From: Candidatus Saccharibacteria bacterium UBA5145
GTDB lineage: Bacteria > Patescibacteriota > Saccharimonadia > Saccharimonadales > UBA4665
Direction: 5' to 3'
Length of the DNA stretch: 8,749 nt
NCBI GenBank assembly: GCA_002413865.1
Contig: DHXX01000017.1
Location: 43,354 to 52,102, forward strand
Shown here piece after piece: positions 1 to 6,533 of this stretch. Below the pieces are notes generated by a model. That model did not search any database. It was not told the DNA's origin and saw only the letters and a program-made list of their open reading frames with translations. Both the position numbers and the translations under genes were made by a program. Each line of letters begins with the position of its first letter. The first letter of the stretch is position 1.

Positions 1-888
1 GCCGAGGCCGAGGCGCTCAAAAACAACCCGGATGCTGAGCTCCAACAAATGGCGTCTCTAGAATTAGAAGAATTAGACGCTAAAATTCAGCTCAACAATG
101 AAAAATTGATTGCCGAATTGACGCCGCAGGACCCCAATAATGAGCGCGATGTCATCTTTGAAATCCGGGCGGCGGCCGGGGGTGACGAGTCGAGCCTGTT
201 TGCCGGTGAGTTGTACCGCATGTATGCCCGCTGGGCCGAAATCCATAATTATAAGATCGAGTTGATAAGCGAAAGCGCCAATGAAGTCGGCGGCTTTAAG
301 GAAATCACTTTTGCCCTGCGCGGCGTCGACGCTTATAAAAATCTGAAGTTCGAAGCCGGGGTGCACCGCGTGCAACGCGTCCCCGTCACCGAGAGCCAAG
401 GCCGGATTCACACCTCGACGGCTACCGTGACAGTCTTGCCGGAAGCCGAAGAATCCGAAATCGAAATCAGCCCCAACGACCTACGGATCGACGTCTACCG
501 CAGTGGCGGCCACGGCGGGCAATCGGTCAACACGACCGACTCGGCGGTGCGGATTACCCACCTGCCCTCCGGCCTCGTCGTTTCCAACCAGGACGAAAAA
601 TCGCAGATCAAAAACAAAGCCAAAGCGATGAGCGTGCTAAGGGCCCGCTTGCTGGCGATTAAAATCGACGAAGAGCAGAAGCAACTATCCGACGACCGCA
701 AAAGATTAATCGGTTCGGGTGATCGCTCCGAAAAAATCCGCACCTACAACTTCCCGCAAGACCGCATTACCGACCACCGGATTGGCTACAGCCGATCGAA
801 CATCCCGGCCGCCCTAGCCGGCGATATCGACGATTTAATCGAGCACCTCCAAGCCGCCGAGTACGAACTGCTCAGCAAAGAAAGCTAA
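1..888 (+). CDS. prfA: Peptide chain release factor 1 (RF1), 5' end outside the window
   Basis: RF1 recognises UAA and UAG in the ribosomal A site and triggers release of the finished protein. The reading frame is open from base 1; the first codons (AEAEALKNNPDAELQQ) continue the family's N-terminal helical region, so the ATG at 49 is internal and about 60 residues are missing upstream. Numbering from base 1, the stop-codon-reading tripeptide PVT (RF1 type PxT) is at codons 128-130 within HRVQRVPVTESQGRIHTS, and the catalytic GGQ is at codons 172-174 within SGGHGGQSVNTTDSAVRITH. The C-terminal block IRTYNFPQDRITDHRIGYS is also typical. Most RF1 proteins have SGAGGQHVN; His before GGQ and Ser after it are lineage-type changes. 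It stops with TAA, and the next gene starts 1 nt later, so the two are probably co-transcribed and translationally coupled. It lies in one operon with prmC, whose product methylates the GGQ glutamine. Confidence 0.97.
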   Translation, partial: AEAEALKNNPDAELQQMASLELEELDAKIQLNNEKLIAELTPQDPNNERDVIFEIRAAAGGDESSLFAGELYRMYARWAEIHNYKIELISESANEVGGFKEITFALRGVDAYKNLKFEAGVHRVQRVPVTESQGRIHTSTATVTVLPEAEESEIEISPNDLRIDVYRSGGHGGQSVNTTDSAVRITHLPSGLVVSNQDEKSQIKNKAKAMSVLRARLLAIKIDEEQKQLSDDRKRLIGSGDRSEKIRTYNFPQDRITDHRIGYSRSNIPAALAGDIDDLIEHLQAAEYELLSKES

Positions 889-889
889 C

Positions 890-1402
890 GTGAAAGTTTT
901 TATTACCGGCTCAGCCGGCACCGGTAAAACTACAGTTATTAAGACGCTCGCGGAAAAAGGCTACGCGGCTTACGATACTGATGACGTCCCAGGGTCTACC
1001 CAACTCGAGCTGCGAGCGACCGGCGAACCGACCAACTGGCCAACGGGTTACGTCGACTGGGCAAAATATAGTTGGCGCTGGCAAGAAGATAAGATACGAG
1101 AGTTACTGGCGAGTGATGATACTGTCTTCCTGGGAGCCGTCGTTGGAAATTGGCAAGCATTTGTTAAATTTTTCGACGTCTTCATAGTGTTAACTGTCGA
1201 TACCGTTATTCTATATGAGCGCCTAACGTCTCGTGACGTTCATGAGTTCGGTCAAAACCCACAGAACATTCAACTCACAGTGGAACATGCCAAGAAGAAG
1301 ACAGCTGAATTTATTGAAGCCGGTGCCATTGCGATAGACAGTGGCCGACCGATCCTGGAAGTAGTAAGTAACATTCTGCGGGTTACCGATGCACATTGCT
1401 AA
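890..1402 (+). CDS. Small P-loop NTPase, nucleotide/shikimate-kinase-like, substrate unknown
   Basis: This is a 170-residue single-domain protein. The Walker A loop GSAGTGKTT is at residues 7-15, directly after a short beta strand, so the GTG start at 890 is well placed. An acidic DTDD follows at about 30-33, where small kinases have the Walker-B or substrate-binding aspartate. A WRWQEDKIRELL helix lies at about 63-74, the hydrophobic strand FDVFIVLTV at about 94-102, and an arginine-containing lid-like segment (ERLTSRDVHEFGQNPQN) at about 110-126. The order resembles shikimate, adenylate and nucleoside kinases and the small AAA-type ATP-binding proteins of actinobacteria, but no residue fixes the substrate. 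It begins 1 nt after the prfA stop and overlaps prmC by 14 nt, so it sits inside the usual prfA-prmC pair and is probably made with them. There is no clear Shine-Dalgarno sequence; coupling to prfA is likely. A role in translation is only inferred from position. Confidence 0.85.
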   Translation: MKVFITGSAGTGKTTVIKTLAEKGYAAYDTDDVPGSTQLELRATGEPTNWPTGYVDWAKYSWRWQEDKIRELLASDDTVFLGAVVGNWQAFVKFFDVFIVLTVDTVILYERLTSRDVHEFGQNPQNIQLTVEHAKKKTAEFIEAGAIAIDSGRPILEVVSNILRVTDAHC

Positions 1403-2210
1403 CTGGCTACAGCAAGCGTCCCAGCAACTAAGCTCGGCTGGGATCACCACAGCCCGACTCGATGCACTTGTACTCACAGAGGATCGTTTAGGCAAAGATC
1501 GGTCCTATCTATTAGCCCATCCCGAACTCGAAATCAATGATGCTGACAAGAATGTACTCACCCAACAACTCGCCGAACGGTCGCGGCACGTGCCTCTTGC
1601 CTACATCCGCGGCAAATCAGAATTTTACGGACGGGAGTTCATAATCACGCCGGCCGTGCTCCAGCCCCGACCCGAATCCGAGACTATGATAGAGCTCTTA
1701 CTAGACCTAGATCTGCCGTCAGACGTGCGCATCGCCGACGTCGGAACCGGCAGCGGTGCCCTCGGCATCACGGCCCAATTAGAATTGCCAACAGCCACAA
1801 TCGAGTTGTTAGACATCGACGCCAGCGCCCTAGCCGTGGCTCAAATGAATGTTGTTAATCACACACTAGCTATCAAAGTCGTCAAAAGTGACCTCCTCGA
1901 GCACACAGACCGGAACTATGACGTTCTACTGTGCAATCTACCCTACGTTCCAGATGATTTCCATATAAACACGGCCGCGCTGCACGAACCAAAGCTGGCT
2001 CTTTTTGGCGGCCTGGACGGTCTCGACCTCTATCACTCACTTTTTGCCGATATTCAAAATTTACAATATAAGCCGTTGTATATATTAACTGAGGCTTTGC
2101 CGCCCCAACACTCGGCCCTGCGTAGTATTGCCGGCGACCACGGCTATCGGCTCCTTAAAAGCGCTGATTTTATCCAAGTTTTCACGACGACCCAAAACAA
2201 ACGGCACTAG
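1389..2210 (+). CDS. prmC: Peptide chain release factor N5-glutamine methyltransferase
   Basis: PrmC (HemK) transfers a methyl group from S-adenosylmethionine to the glutamine of the GGQ motif in release factors, which speeds peptide release. The 273-residue protein has the N-terminal helical domain (about 1-70), the linker signature VPLAYIRGKSEFYGREF (68-84) and LQPRPESE (91-98), the SAM-binding loop ADVGTGSGALGI (116-127), LDIDAS (141-146, acidic residue for the SAM ribose), the catalytic motif NLPYVP (183-188), and the family block HEPKLALFGGLDGLDLY (199-215). The catalytic motif is NLPY where most members have NPPY. The ATG at 1389 gives the expected N terminus (MHIANWLQQA) and overlaps the upstream kinase gene by 14 nt. 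No good ribosome-binding site precedes it, so translation is probably coupled. It stops with TAG. Its substrate RF1 is encoded two genes upstream. Confidence 0.96.
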   Translation: MHIANWLQQASQQLSSAGITTARLDALVLTEDRLGKDRSYLLAHPELEINDADKNVLTQQLAERSRHVPLAYIRGKSEFYGREFIITPAVLQPRPESETMIELLLDLDLPSDVRIADVGTGSGALGITAQLELPTATIELLDIDASALAVAQMNVVNHTLAIKVVKSDLLEHTDRNYDVLLCNLPYVPDDFHINTAALHEPKLALFGGLDGLDLYHSLFADIQNLQYKPLYILTEALPPQHSALRSIAGDHGYRLLKSADFIQVFTTTQNKRH

Positions 2211-2416
2211 GCTCGTTTTTAACGTTCAAAGATGGGTTTGGGGACCAAAATACGGCATTTAAACTTAGTGTTCATTTAACGATTTTATTGCAATTTCATA
2301 TCAGTTTGCTGTTCACATAATTAGGTACAGGCAGGTGACTTTTGGCTTGGGTACTTATTTATTGGGGACCGCTATGGTCTGGACAATATTTTTAATGGTG
2401 GCTCGCAAACGTTACT
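2211..2416. other. Convergent intergenic region between prmC and htrA
   Basis: This 206-nt AT-rich spacer separates two genes that end facing each other. No canonical terminator is visible for either. The best structure is a short hairpin at 2366-2380 (GGACC, loop GCTAT, GGTCT, with one G-T pair), followed 9 nt later by a T-run on the + strand. It is too weak and too far from the T-run to call. I see no small gene here. Confidence 0.5.
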
Positions 2417-3754
2417 TTAATTCGTTGGCAGCGTGCCAAGCGTGATAGAAATCTTCTGAGATTTGCCGTCACGAATTATTGTCAGCGTAATTTTGTCGCC
2501 CGGTTGGTGCTGGTCGAGTAAGCTAATTAGACTGTGGGTTTGGTCGATCTTACGACCGCCCACTTGGCTAATGATATCTCTCTCCTGCAGACCGGCTTGA
2601 TCGGCGGGGCTGCCACTCACAATCGACGGCTGGGTTGGATCGGTCGTCGGTAAGATAAAAGCACCGTTTTGAACATTCAAGCTAAACTGACTGGCGACGT
2701 CGGCGGTTAGAGCCAGGTAATGGACGCCCAAAAACGGTCGCTCGAACTTACCCGTCTTGATGACCTGATTGATTAAGCCTCTGGCGTCATTAATCGGGAT
2801 GGCAAAGCCAATATTTTGGGCGTTACCGGCGAGGGCCGTATTGATGCCGATGACTTGACCATTGAGGTTCACCAGCGGACCCCCCGAATTACCTTCGTTG
2901 ATGGCGGCGTCGGTTTGGAAAAGATTGTTGAGACTTTCGGTGTCCGAACTCGACGGTGTGAACGAGTTGCTATCGCCACCGCTGCTGGCTTGGACGCTGC
3001 GCGCGAAACCGGAGATAATGCCGCTCGTGACGGTGTTCTGAAACTGGCCAAGGGCGTTGCCAATAGCGACGACGTCGTCACCGACTTGGACATTGCCCGA
3101 GTCACCAATGGCCGCTGGGATCAGTTTGTGGCCCTTAGCGTCTTTGATCTTTAAAAACGCGACGTCGAGGCTGTCGCTCGGACTGGTGCGCCCAATCACG
3201 CTGACGTCTTTGAGCTCCGTGCCATCGCTGAGCGTGATACTAACTGTCGTCGTCCCCTCCGGAACGACGTGCCGGTTGGTGACAATCAAACCAGCAGAGC
3301 TGATAATAATGCCCGTCCCGGCGGCCTCTTGGGCGACGGGCGGTGATGAACCGTCAAACGGATTCGAGTTATTTAAACTACTGGCACCGGCAATACTGAC
3401 ATTAACGCTGACTACGCTCGGTCCAACGGTTTTAGCTATTTGGCTGATTAGTTGGCTTTGGTTGGTGACGATCTTTTTTGGGCCGGCTAAACCAGTGTTG
3501 AACAGTCCCCCGTTGCTGCGATTGGCAGTGTAACCGCCGACAAAGCCGCCGAGCACCGCGATAGCCACAAAAGCGAGCGCTAACAAGCCCGAGCGCAGCC
3601 GCTCAGTGGCGGGAAGCCGCGGCCGAGACGGTCGCCAGTTCGGTAACCGGAAAGTAACACTTTTGCCCCGTTGGCCCGAACGACCGCTAGCAGCGGGCTC
3701 AACCGGTAGCGCTTCGACATTTTTGTTTGCCAAGTCTGGTTCTGGACTATTCAT
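2417..3754 (-). CDS. htrA: HtrA/DegP-type serine protease, membrane-anchored, one PDZ domain
   Basis: HtrA proteases degrade or refold damaged envelope proteins outside the membrane. This 445-residue protein has a cytoplasmic basic, proline-rich N terminus (1-52), one membrane anchor (about 56-75, LLALAFVAIAVLGGFVGGY), a trypsin-like domain (about 98-335) and a C-terminal PDZ domain (about 340-440). The catalytic triad is complete: His162 in TNRHVV, Asp197 in SLDVAFLKI and Ser290 in GNSGGP. The oxyanion-loop surroundings (NEGNSGGPLVN) and IGFAIPI (315-321) are typical. The PDZ begins with FLGVHY and carries GSPADQAGLQERDII (381-395). Asn/Ser-rich linkers at 125-140 and 258-276 are probably flexible loops. 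The ATG start is supported by a GGGGG ribosome-binding site 4 nt upstream. It is the last gene of the - strand cluster, 28 nt after the membrane-protein gene, and stops with TAA. The family is certain; the exact substrates are unknown. Confidence 0.96.
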   Translation of the reverse strand: MNSPEPDLANKNVEALPVEPAASGRSGQRGKSVTFRLPNWRPSRPRLPATERLRSGLLALAFVAIAVLGGFVGGYTANRSNGGLFNTGLAGPKKIVTNQSQLISQIAKTVGPSVVSVNVSIAGASSLNNSNPFDGSSPPVAQEAAGTGIIISSAGLIVTNRHVVPEGTTTVSITLSDGTELKDVSVIGRTSPSDSLDVAFLKIKDAKGHKLIPAAIGDSGNVQVGDDVVAIGNALGQFQNTVTSGIISGFARSVQASSGGDSNSFTPSSSDTESLNNLFQTDAAINEGNSGGPLVNLNGQVIGINTALAGNAQNIGFAIPINDARGLINQVIKTGKFERPFLGVHYLALTADVASQFSLNVQNGAFILPTTDPTQPSIVSGSPADQAGLQERDIISQVGGRKIDQTHSLISLLDQHQPGDKITLTIIRDGKSQKISITLGTLPTN

Positions 3755-3758
3755 AAAA

Positions 3759-3763
3759 CCCCC
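3759..3763 (-). promoter_or_regulatory. Ribosome-binding site of htrA (GGGGG)
   Basis: Read on the - strand, GGGGG lies 4 nt before the htrA ATG (GGGGGTTTTATG). It can pair with the CCUCC anti-Shine-Dalgarno core with one G-U pair. It is the clearest ribosome-binding site in the window, in contrast to lepB and parB, which appear to lack one. This fits htrA being translated from inside a longer mRNA. Confidence 0.6.
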
Positions 3764-3782
3764 GTTAGATTCCTTAACTGCG

Positions 3783-4535
3783 CTAAACTACTTTATCGCC
3801 CCAATCCGAGAAAGTCAGGACGACTAGCACGATGGCTAGCATGATAAAGACAAACTGCCGGCGCAAGCCTTTGCTCAAACGCTCGCTGTGGTCGAGATAA
3901 TATAGCACCGCTAGACCGTAGCCGAGCGTCGTGAGCAGCAGCGTTGGTTGGGCCACAATCCGATAAAACAACAACCAGTGCCCGAGTAGCCAGGCCAGCG
4001 ATGCCCCAAAGTAGCCCCAGACATACGACAACAACCGTGCGTAGGGCTCATTAAAGCCATCAAAGAAGTGACGCGCTGCTAGGAAGCAAATTAAGCCGGT
4101 CAACAGTGTTAAACCATAGAGCGGACCGGCCGCCCACGCCAGATAGAGGGCCATCAGCCCAAACAGCTGGCCGATAAAAGCCTGGGCCGAGATCATCAAC
4201 AAGCTACTGGCCGGCTTAATAAAGATTAGCCAAATGCCATACAGCACCGTCCACATCAGCTGCAGCAGGAACGTATCGCCGCTGTGAACGATAAACAGCA
4301 CGATCGACAAACCGACAATGATGTCGACCGCGTTGGCCCGGACGTTAGCCGCCCAGAAGCGCGGTCGGACCGCAAACATCCGCCACTTGCTCAAAACCAC
4401 CACGCTGAAGGCCAGTTGCACAAAATTGTTGCGAACGAGCACAAAGATCACTACCGGCAGTATCGCCAGTAACAGCAAGTGTAAAACGTGGGCAAAGCCG
4501 CTGGTGGGTTTAGCCTTGGCTAGTAGTGGTCTCAT
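3783..4535 (-). CDS. Polytopic membrane protein of unknown function
   Basis: I do not recognise this family. The 250-residue protein is strongly hydrophobic, with about eight probable membrane segments at roughly 15-34, 66-84, 88-106, 110-133, 136-154, 167-190, 195-214 and 226-243, and a possible extra short one at 38-50. Basic residues flank several segments (KWRMFAVRPRFWAANVR at 50-66, LSKGLRRQ at 220-227). A polar HFFDGFNEPYARLLSY stretch at about 156-171 could be functional. No signal peptide, soluble domain or catalytic motif is visible. The ATG start overlaps the end of the LCP gene by 26 nt in another frame, and htrA follows 28 nt after its TAG stop, so it is the middle gene of the envelope cluster. 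A job in cell-wall polymer assembly or envelope quality control is inferred from position only. Confidence 0.85.
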   Translation of the reverse strand: MRPLLAKAKPTSGFAHVLHLLLLAILPVVIFVLVRNNFVQLAFSVVVLSKWRMFAVRPRFWAANVRANAVDIIVGLSIVLFIVHSGDTFLLQLMWTVLYGIWLIFIKPASSLLMISAQAFIGQLFGLMALYLAWAAGPLYGLTLLTGLICFLAARHFFDGFNEPYARLLSYVWGYFGASLAWLLGHWLLFYRIVAQPTLLLTTLGYGLAVLYYLDHSERLSKGLRRQFVFIMLAIVLVVLTFSDWGDKVV

Positions 4536-6207
4536 CGCTACCTACTATAATAACAAAATCGGCCTGATTGTGCTGGATAGCTGGATCGGGCAGCTTCGTC
4601 GAGGCAGTAACGTTGAGGCGTTGTTCGAGATAATGTTTGGTGTATTTGTTTTTGCCTTGGCTTAAATCGATGATCATTGTTTGGCTGTAGCCAGAGGTCG
4701 GAGCGTTGGCGGCCCCGACGATATTGTAGCCGTAAGACTTAAGCAAGTTGCTCTCGGTCGTCGCCAGACCGGGACGGCTGGTACCATTTAAAATCAGAAT
4801 TTTAGCATTCTCTTTGGTGAGATAGGGGTCTTTGAGCTGGCCGCGCACAAAGTTCTGTATGTCACTATATTTGAATAGGCCGCTCTTGGGCTGGACCGTC
4901 GATTGGCCGTTGATCATACCGGTCGTTATCAAATTGGTGCCGGCATCGCCGAGACCAATCGACTTGGTGTTGGCATTACTGACGTCCTTGAAGATGCTAT
5001 ACAGTCGGTTGCCGTCGGTCAGGCTCAGATCGGTTTGGACGTTATTCCCAAAGCTGTTCATTAAGCCGGCGATTTTGACCGGGTTAGAGAGCGTGCCGAG
5101 GGTTCTGACTTTTTCTTTTAGGGCGAGCAGGACGGTGCGCTGCCGCTCTGAGCGCGCAAAGTCAGTACTCGTTTCGCGCGAACGGACATAGATCAAGGCG
5201 TGCTTGCCGTCAAAGGTTTGCGGTCCGGCTTTGGCGAGGGTTGAATTGCCGGCATTTTCCCACGCCATGGTCGGGTCAAACAGATCAGATGGCACGTTGA
5301 CATCGACGCCGCCCAGCGTGTCGACGGCTTGGCGAAAGGCCTGGAAATCAAGCAGCATATTATAGTGAATCGGCACGCCGATAACGTTTTCGACGGTTTG
5401 ATCGACCAGATCGAAACCGGCCTGGACGGCTTGGGTATTGGTATTATCATTATTAATTTTGCCGAGATACTTATATTTACCGGTTTCCCAAGCGGCGTTG
5501 ATCTTCATCGCCCCGTCGTTGGGCACGTCGACCCAGAAATCGCGCGGAATACTCAGCAGTGTCGATGTGTGGTTGATCGGGTCGATGCTGGCCAACATCA
5601 TCGTATCAGTTAGGTCAGGCGCGTCGTGCGTCCCGCCGCCTCGACCGAGCAGCAGCACGTTGATACGGCCGTCGCCTTCGCCCTTGAGGAGCGCCGGATC
5701 GACATTGGCTTTGAGGGCGGCCGCGGTAACGGTACCGCCCTTGAAGACCTGGTGCAACTTCAAATAACCTTGCGAAAATAATAAACCGCCTAAACCGGTC
5801 AGCAAGATGAGCGTGGCGGCGACGCCACGGAAAGCCCAACGACGGGTGGCGGCCCCTTTGTGGCCGCGAACAATTGGTCCGGGTCGAAGGTCTGGGCTGG
5901 CATCACCCGGCAAACCCATGTCGACGCGCGGCAAACGGCGCGCCGGTGGCGTAGCGCCCTGGCTAGTTGGCGGCCTGTCGGCAAGGTCGGGTTGAACCCG
6001 GCGCATATCCGCGCTCGACAGGCGGCGCCGCGACACGATTGCCGGGTGCGACTGGACGGCCGGGGCTGGCCGTAAAACGGGCCTTTGGGTCGAACTAACC
6101 AGCGGCGCCGCTGGCCGAGCCGGCTGAAATTGGCCATAGCCAAAGCCGTCTACCGGTTGACGTTGTGTTTGTGTTGCTCGTCGCGTTTTAAATCGTGAAC
6201 TATCCAT
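4510..6207 (-). CDS. LytR-CpsA-Psr (LCP) family cell-wall glycopolymer transferase
   Basis: LCP proteins transfer polyprenyl-phosphate-linked glycopolymers (teichoic acids, capsule, arabinogalactan-like chains) onto peptidoglycan on the outer face of the membrane. The 565-residue protein has a long cytoplasmic Pro/Arg-rich, probably disordered N terminus (1-123), one membrane anchor (about 127-149), an LCP catalytic domain (about 180-365) and a LytR_C domain (about 467-557, starting AKILILNGTSRPGLA). LCP signatures are present: INVLLLGRGG (182-191), DLTDTMML (198-205), SIPRDFWVDVP (219-229, with the conserved Arg222-Asp223 pair) and YVRSRETSTDFARSERQR (340-357) with the phosphate-binding arginines. 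The N-terminal tail is longer than in many LCP proteins. It is the first gene of the - strand cluster, starting a few bases after a good promoter, and its end overlaps the next gene by 26 nt. It stops with TAA. The polymer it attaches cannot be told from sequence. Confidence 0.95.
   Translation of the reverse strand: MDSSRFKTRRATQTQRQPVDGFGYGQFQPARPAAPLVSSTQRPVLRPAPAVQSHPAIVSRRRLSSADMRRVQPDLADRPPTSQGATPPARRLPRVDMGLPGDASPDLRPGPIVRGHKGAATRRWAFRGVAATLILLTGLGGLLFSQGYLKLHQVFKGGTVTAAALKANVDPALLKGEGDGRINVLLLGRGGGTHDAPDLTDTMMLASIDPINHTSTLLSIPRDFWVDVPNDGAMKINAAWETGKYKYLGKINNDNTNTQAVQAGFDLVDQTVENVIGVPIHYNMLLDFQAFRQAVDTLGGVDVNVPSDLFDPTMAWENAGNSTLAKAGPQTFDGKHALIYVRSRETSTDFARSERQRTVLLALKEKVRTLGTLSNPVKIAGLMNSFGNNVQTDLSLTDGNRLYSIFKDVSNANTKSIGLGDAGTNLITTGMINGQSTVQPKSGLFKYSDIQNFVRGQLKDPYLTKENAKILILNGTSRPGLATTESNLLKSYGYNIVGAANAPTSGYSQTMIIDLSQGKNKYTKHYLEQRLNVTASTKLPDPAIQHNQADFVIIVGSDETTTSQG
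4544..4549 (-). promoter_or_regulatory. Possible internal -10 element before the membrane-protein gene
   Basis: On the - strand TATAGT lies 8 nt before the ATG at 4535, the same hexamer found 10 nt before the lepB and parB starts. It lacks the upstream TG seen there and has no convincing -35 hexamer. It lies inside the 3' end of the LCP gene. It may give the membrane protein and htrA a second, nearly leaderless transcript, or it may be chance. Confidence 0.25.
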
Positions 6208-6221
6208 CTCTAGTACCGATT

Positions 6222-6250
6222 AGTATAGCGGGATAACGCTTATGAGTAAA
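6222..6250 (-). promoter_or_regulatory. Sigma-70-type promoter of the LCP/membrane protein/htrA cluster
   Basis: On the - strand, -35 TTTACT (6250-6245) and -10 TATACT (6227-6222) are separated by exactly 17 bp. They match the consensus at 4/6 and 5/6 positions. The -10 ends 14 nt before the LCP ATG, so transcription would start about 7-8 nt before the start codon. That leaves a very short leader with only a weak TAGAG before the ATG. Confidence 0.65.
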
Positions 6251-6314
6251 CCCTTGAAACTGCCCAAATTTGAGTGCTATCACCCCTGTCGAGTAAACAC
6301 CCGTCATAAAGTTA

Positions 6315-6330
6315 CACTAAAATGTTAGTG
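6315..6330. promoter_or_regulatory. Small palindrome in the divergent control region
   Basis: CACTAA and TTAGTG flank a 4-nt AATG spacer, a perfect 6-bp inverted repeat upstream of the LCP promoter. A second, smaller one (GTTAA, ATG, TTAAC) is at 6371-6383. Both could be operator half-sites for the LCP or lepB promoter. No regulator is identifiable, and AT-rich palindromes of this size can occur by chance. Confidence 0.3.
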
Positions 6331-6340
6331 GGATGGTGAA

Positions 6341-6364
6341 ATAGTTGGATAGTTGGATAGTTTG
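6341..6364. repeat. Tandem 8-bp repeat, three units
   Basis: ATAGTTGG occurs twice perfectly (6341-6348, 6349-6356), followed by ATAGTTTG (6357-6364). It is a short microsatellite-like array in the LCP-lepB intergenic region, about 90 bp upstream of the LCP -35 and a potential slippage site. Confidence 0.75.
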
Positions 6365-6399
6365 AGCCAAGTTAAATGTTAACTGCGGATTAGTTGATT

Positions 6400-6421
6400 G
6401 GAATTAGGAAATAAGAATTAG
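6400..6421 (-). repeat. Heptad repeat array, arm facing the LCP gene
   Basis: On the + strand the units are GGAATTA, GGAAATA, AGAATTA and a final G. Read on the - strand, the direction of LCP transcription, this is a CCTAATT/CTTATTT heptad array. It matches the array at 8728-8749 at 20 of 22 positions, so it is a dispersed repeat. It forms an imperfect inverted pair with 6441-6468. Confidence 0.75.
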
Positions 6422-6440
6422 ATTGAGCTGCGGTAGCCCC

Positions 6441-6468
6441 CCTATTTCCTATTTCCTGGTTCCTGGTT
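6441..6468 (+). repeat. Heptad repeat array, arm facing lepB
   Basis: Four exact 7-bp units run head to tail: CCTATTT, CCTATTT, CCTGGTT, CCTGGTT. The array reads in the lepB direction and ends 49 nt before the lepB -10. Together with 6400-6421 it can fold into an imperfect hairpin of about 22 bp with a loop of about 20-25 nt. The longest open frame for lepB runs through this array from a TTG at 6423, which is not a plausible coding start. Confidence 0.8.
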
Positions 6469-6514
6469 CTCGTCGATCCGGATTCGTAATCGGTACCCCA
6501 TCTTTTCGTCTTTC

Positions 6515-6523
6515 TGGTATAGT
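6515..6523 (+). promoter_or_regulatory. Extended -10 promoter of lepB
   Basis: TGGTATAGT is an extended -10 (TGn followed by TATAGT, 5/6 to consensus) with no recognisable -35, as is common for extended -10 promoters. The hexamer ends 10 nt before the lepB ATG, so transcription should begin about 3-4 nt before the start codon, giving an essentially leaderless mRNA. The block from the TG to the first base after ATG matches the parB counterpart at 19 of 23 positions. Confidence 0.65.
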
Positions 6524-6533
6524 TAATGTCACT

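Noticed and set aside
2366..2399. Terminator for prmC
   Set aside because: The stem is only about 5 bp with a G-T pair, and the T-run is 9 nt away.
2816..3533. Opposite-strand open frames within htrA (2816-3154, 3057-3533) and similar ones in LCP and parB
   Set aside because: They lie entirely within strongly supported genes and have no recognisable domains or start signals; they are reading-frame shadows.
6341..6468. CRISPR array
   Set aside because: The repeats are 7-8 bp units in direct tandem without spacers, and no cas gene is present.
6423..6533. Longer lepB starting at TTG 6423
   Set aside because: The extension is a translation of the heptad repeats and the promoter; the extended -10 ends 10 nt before the ATG at 6534.
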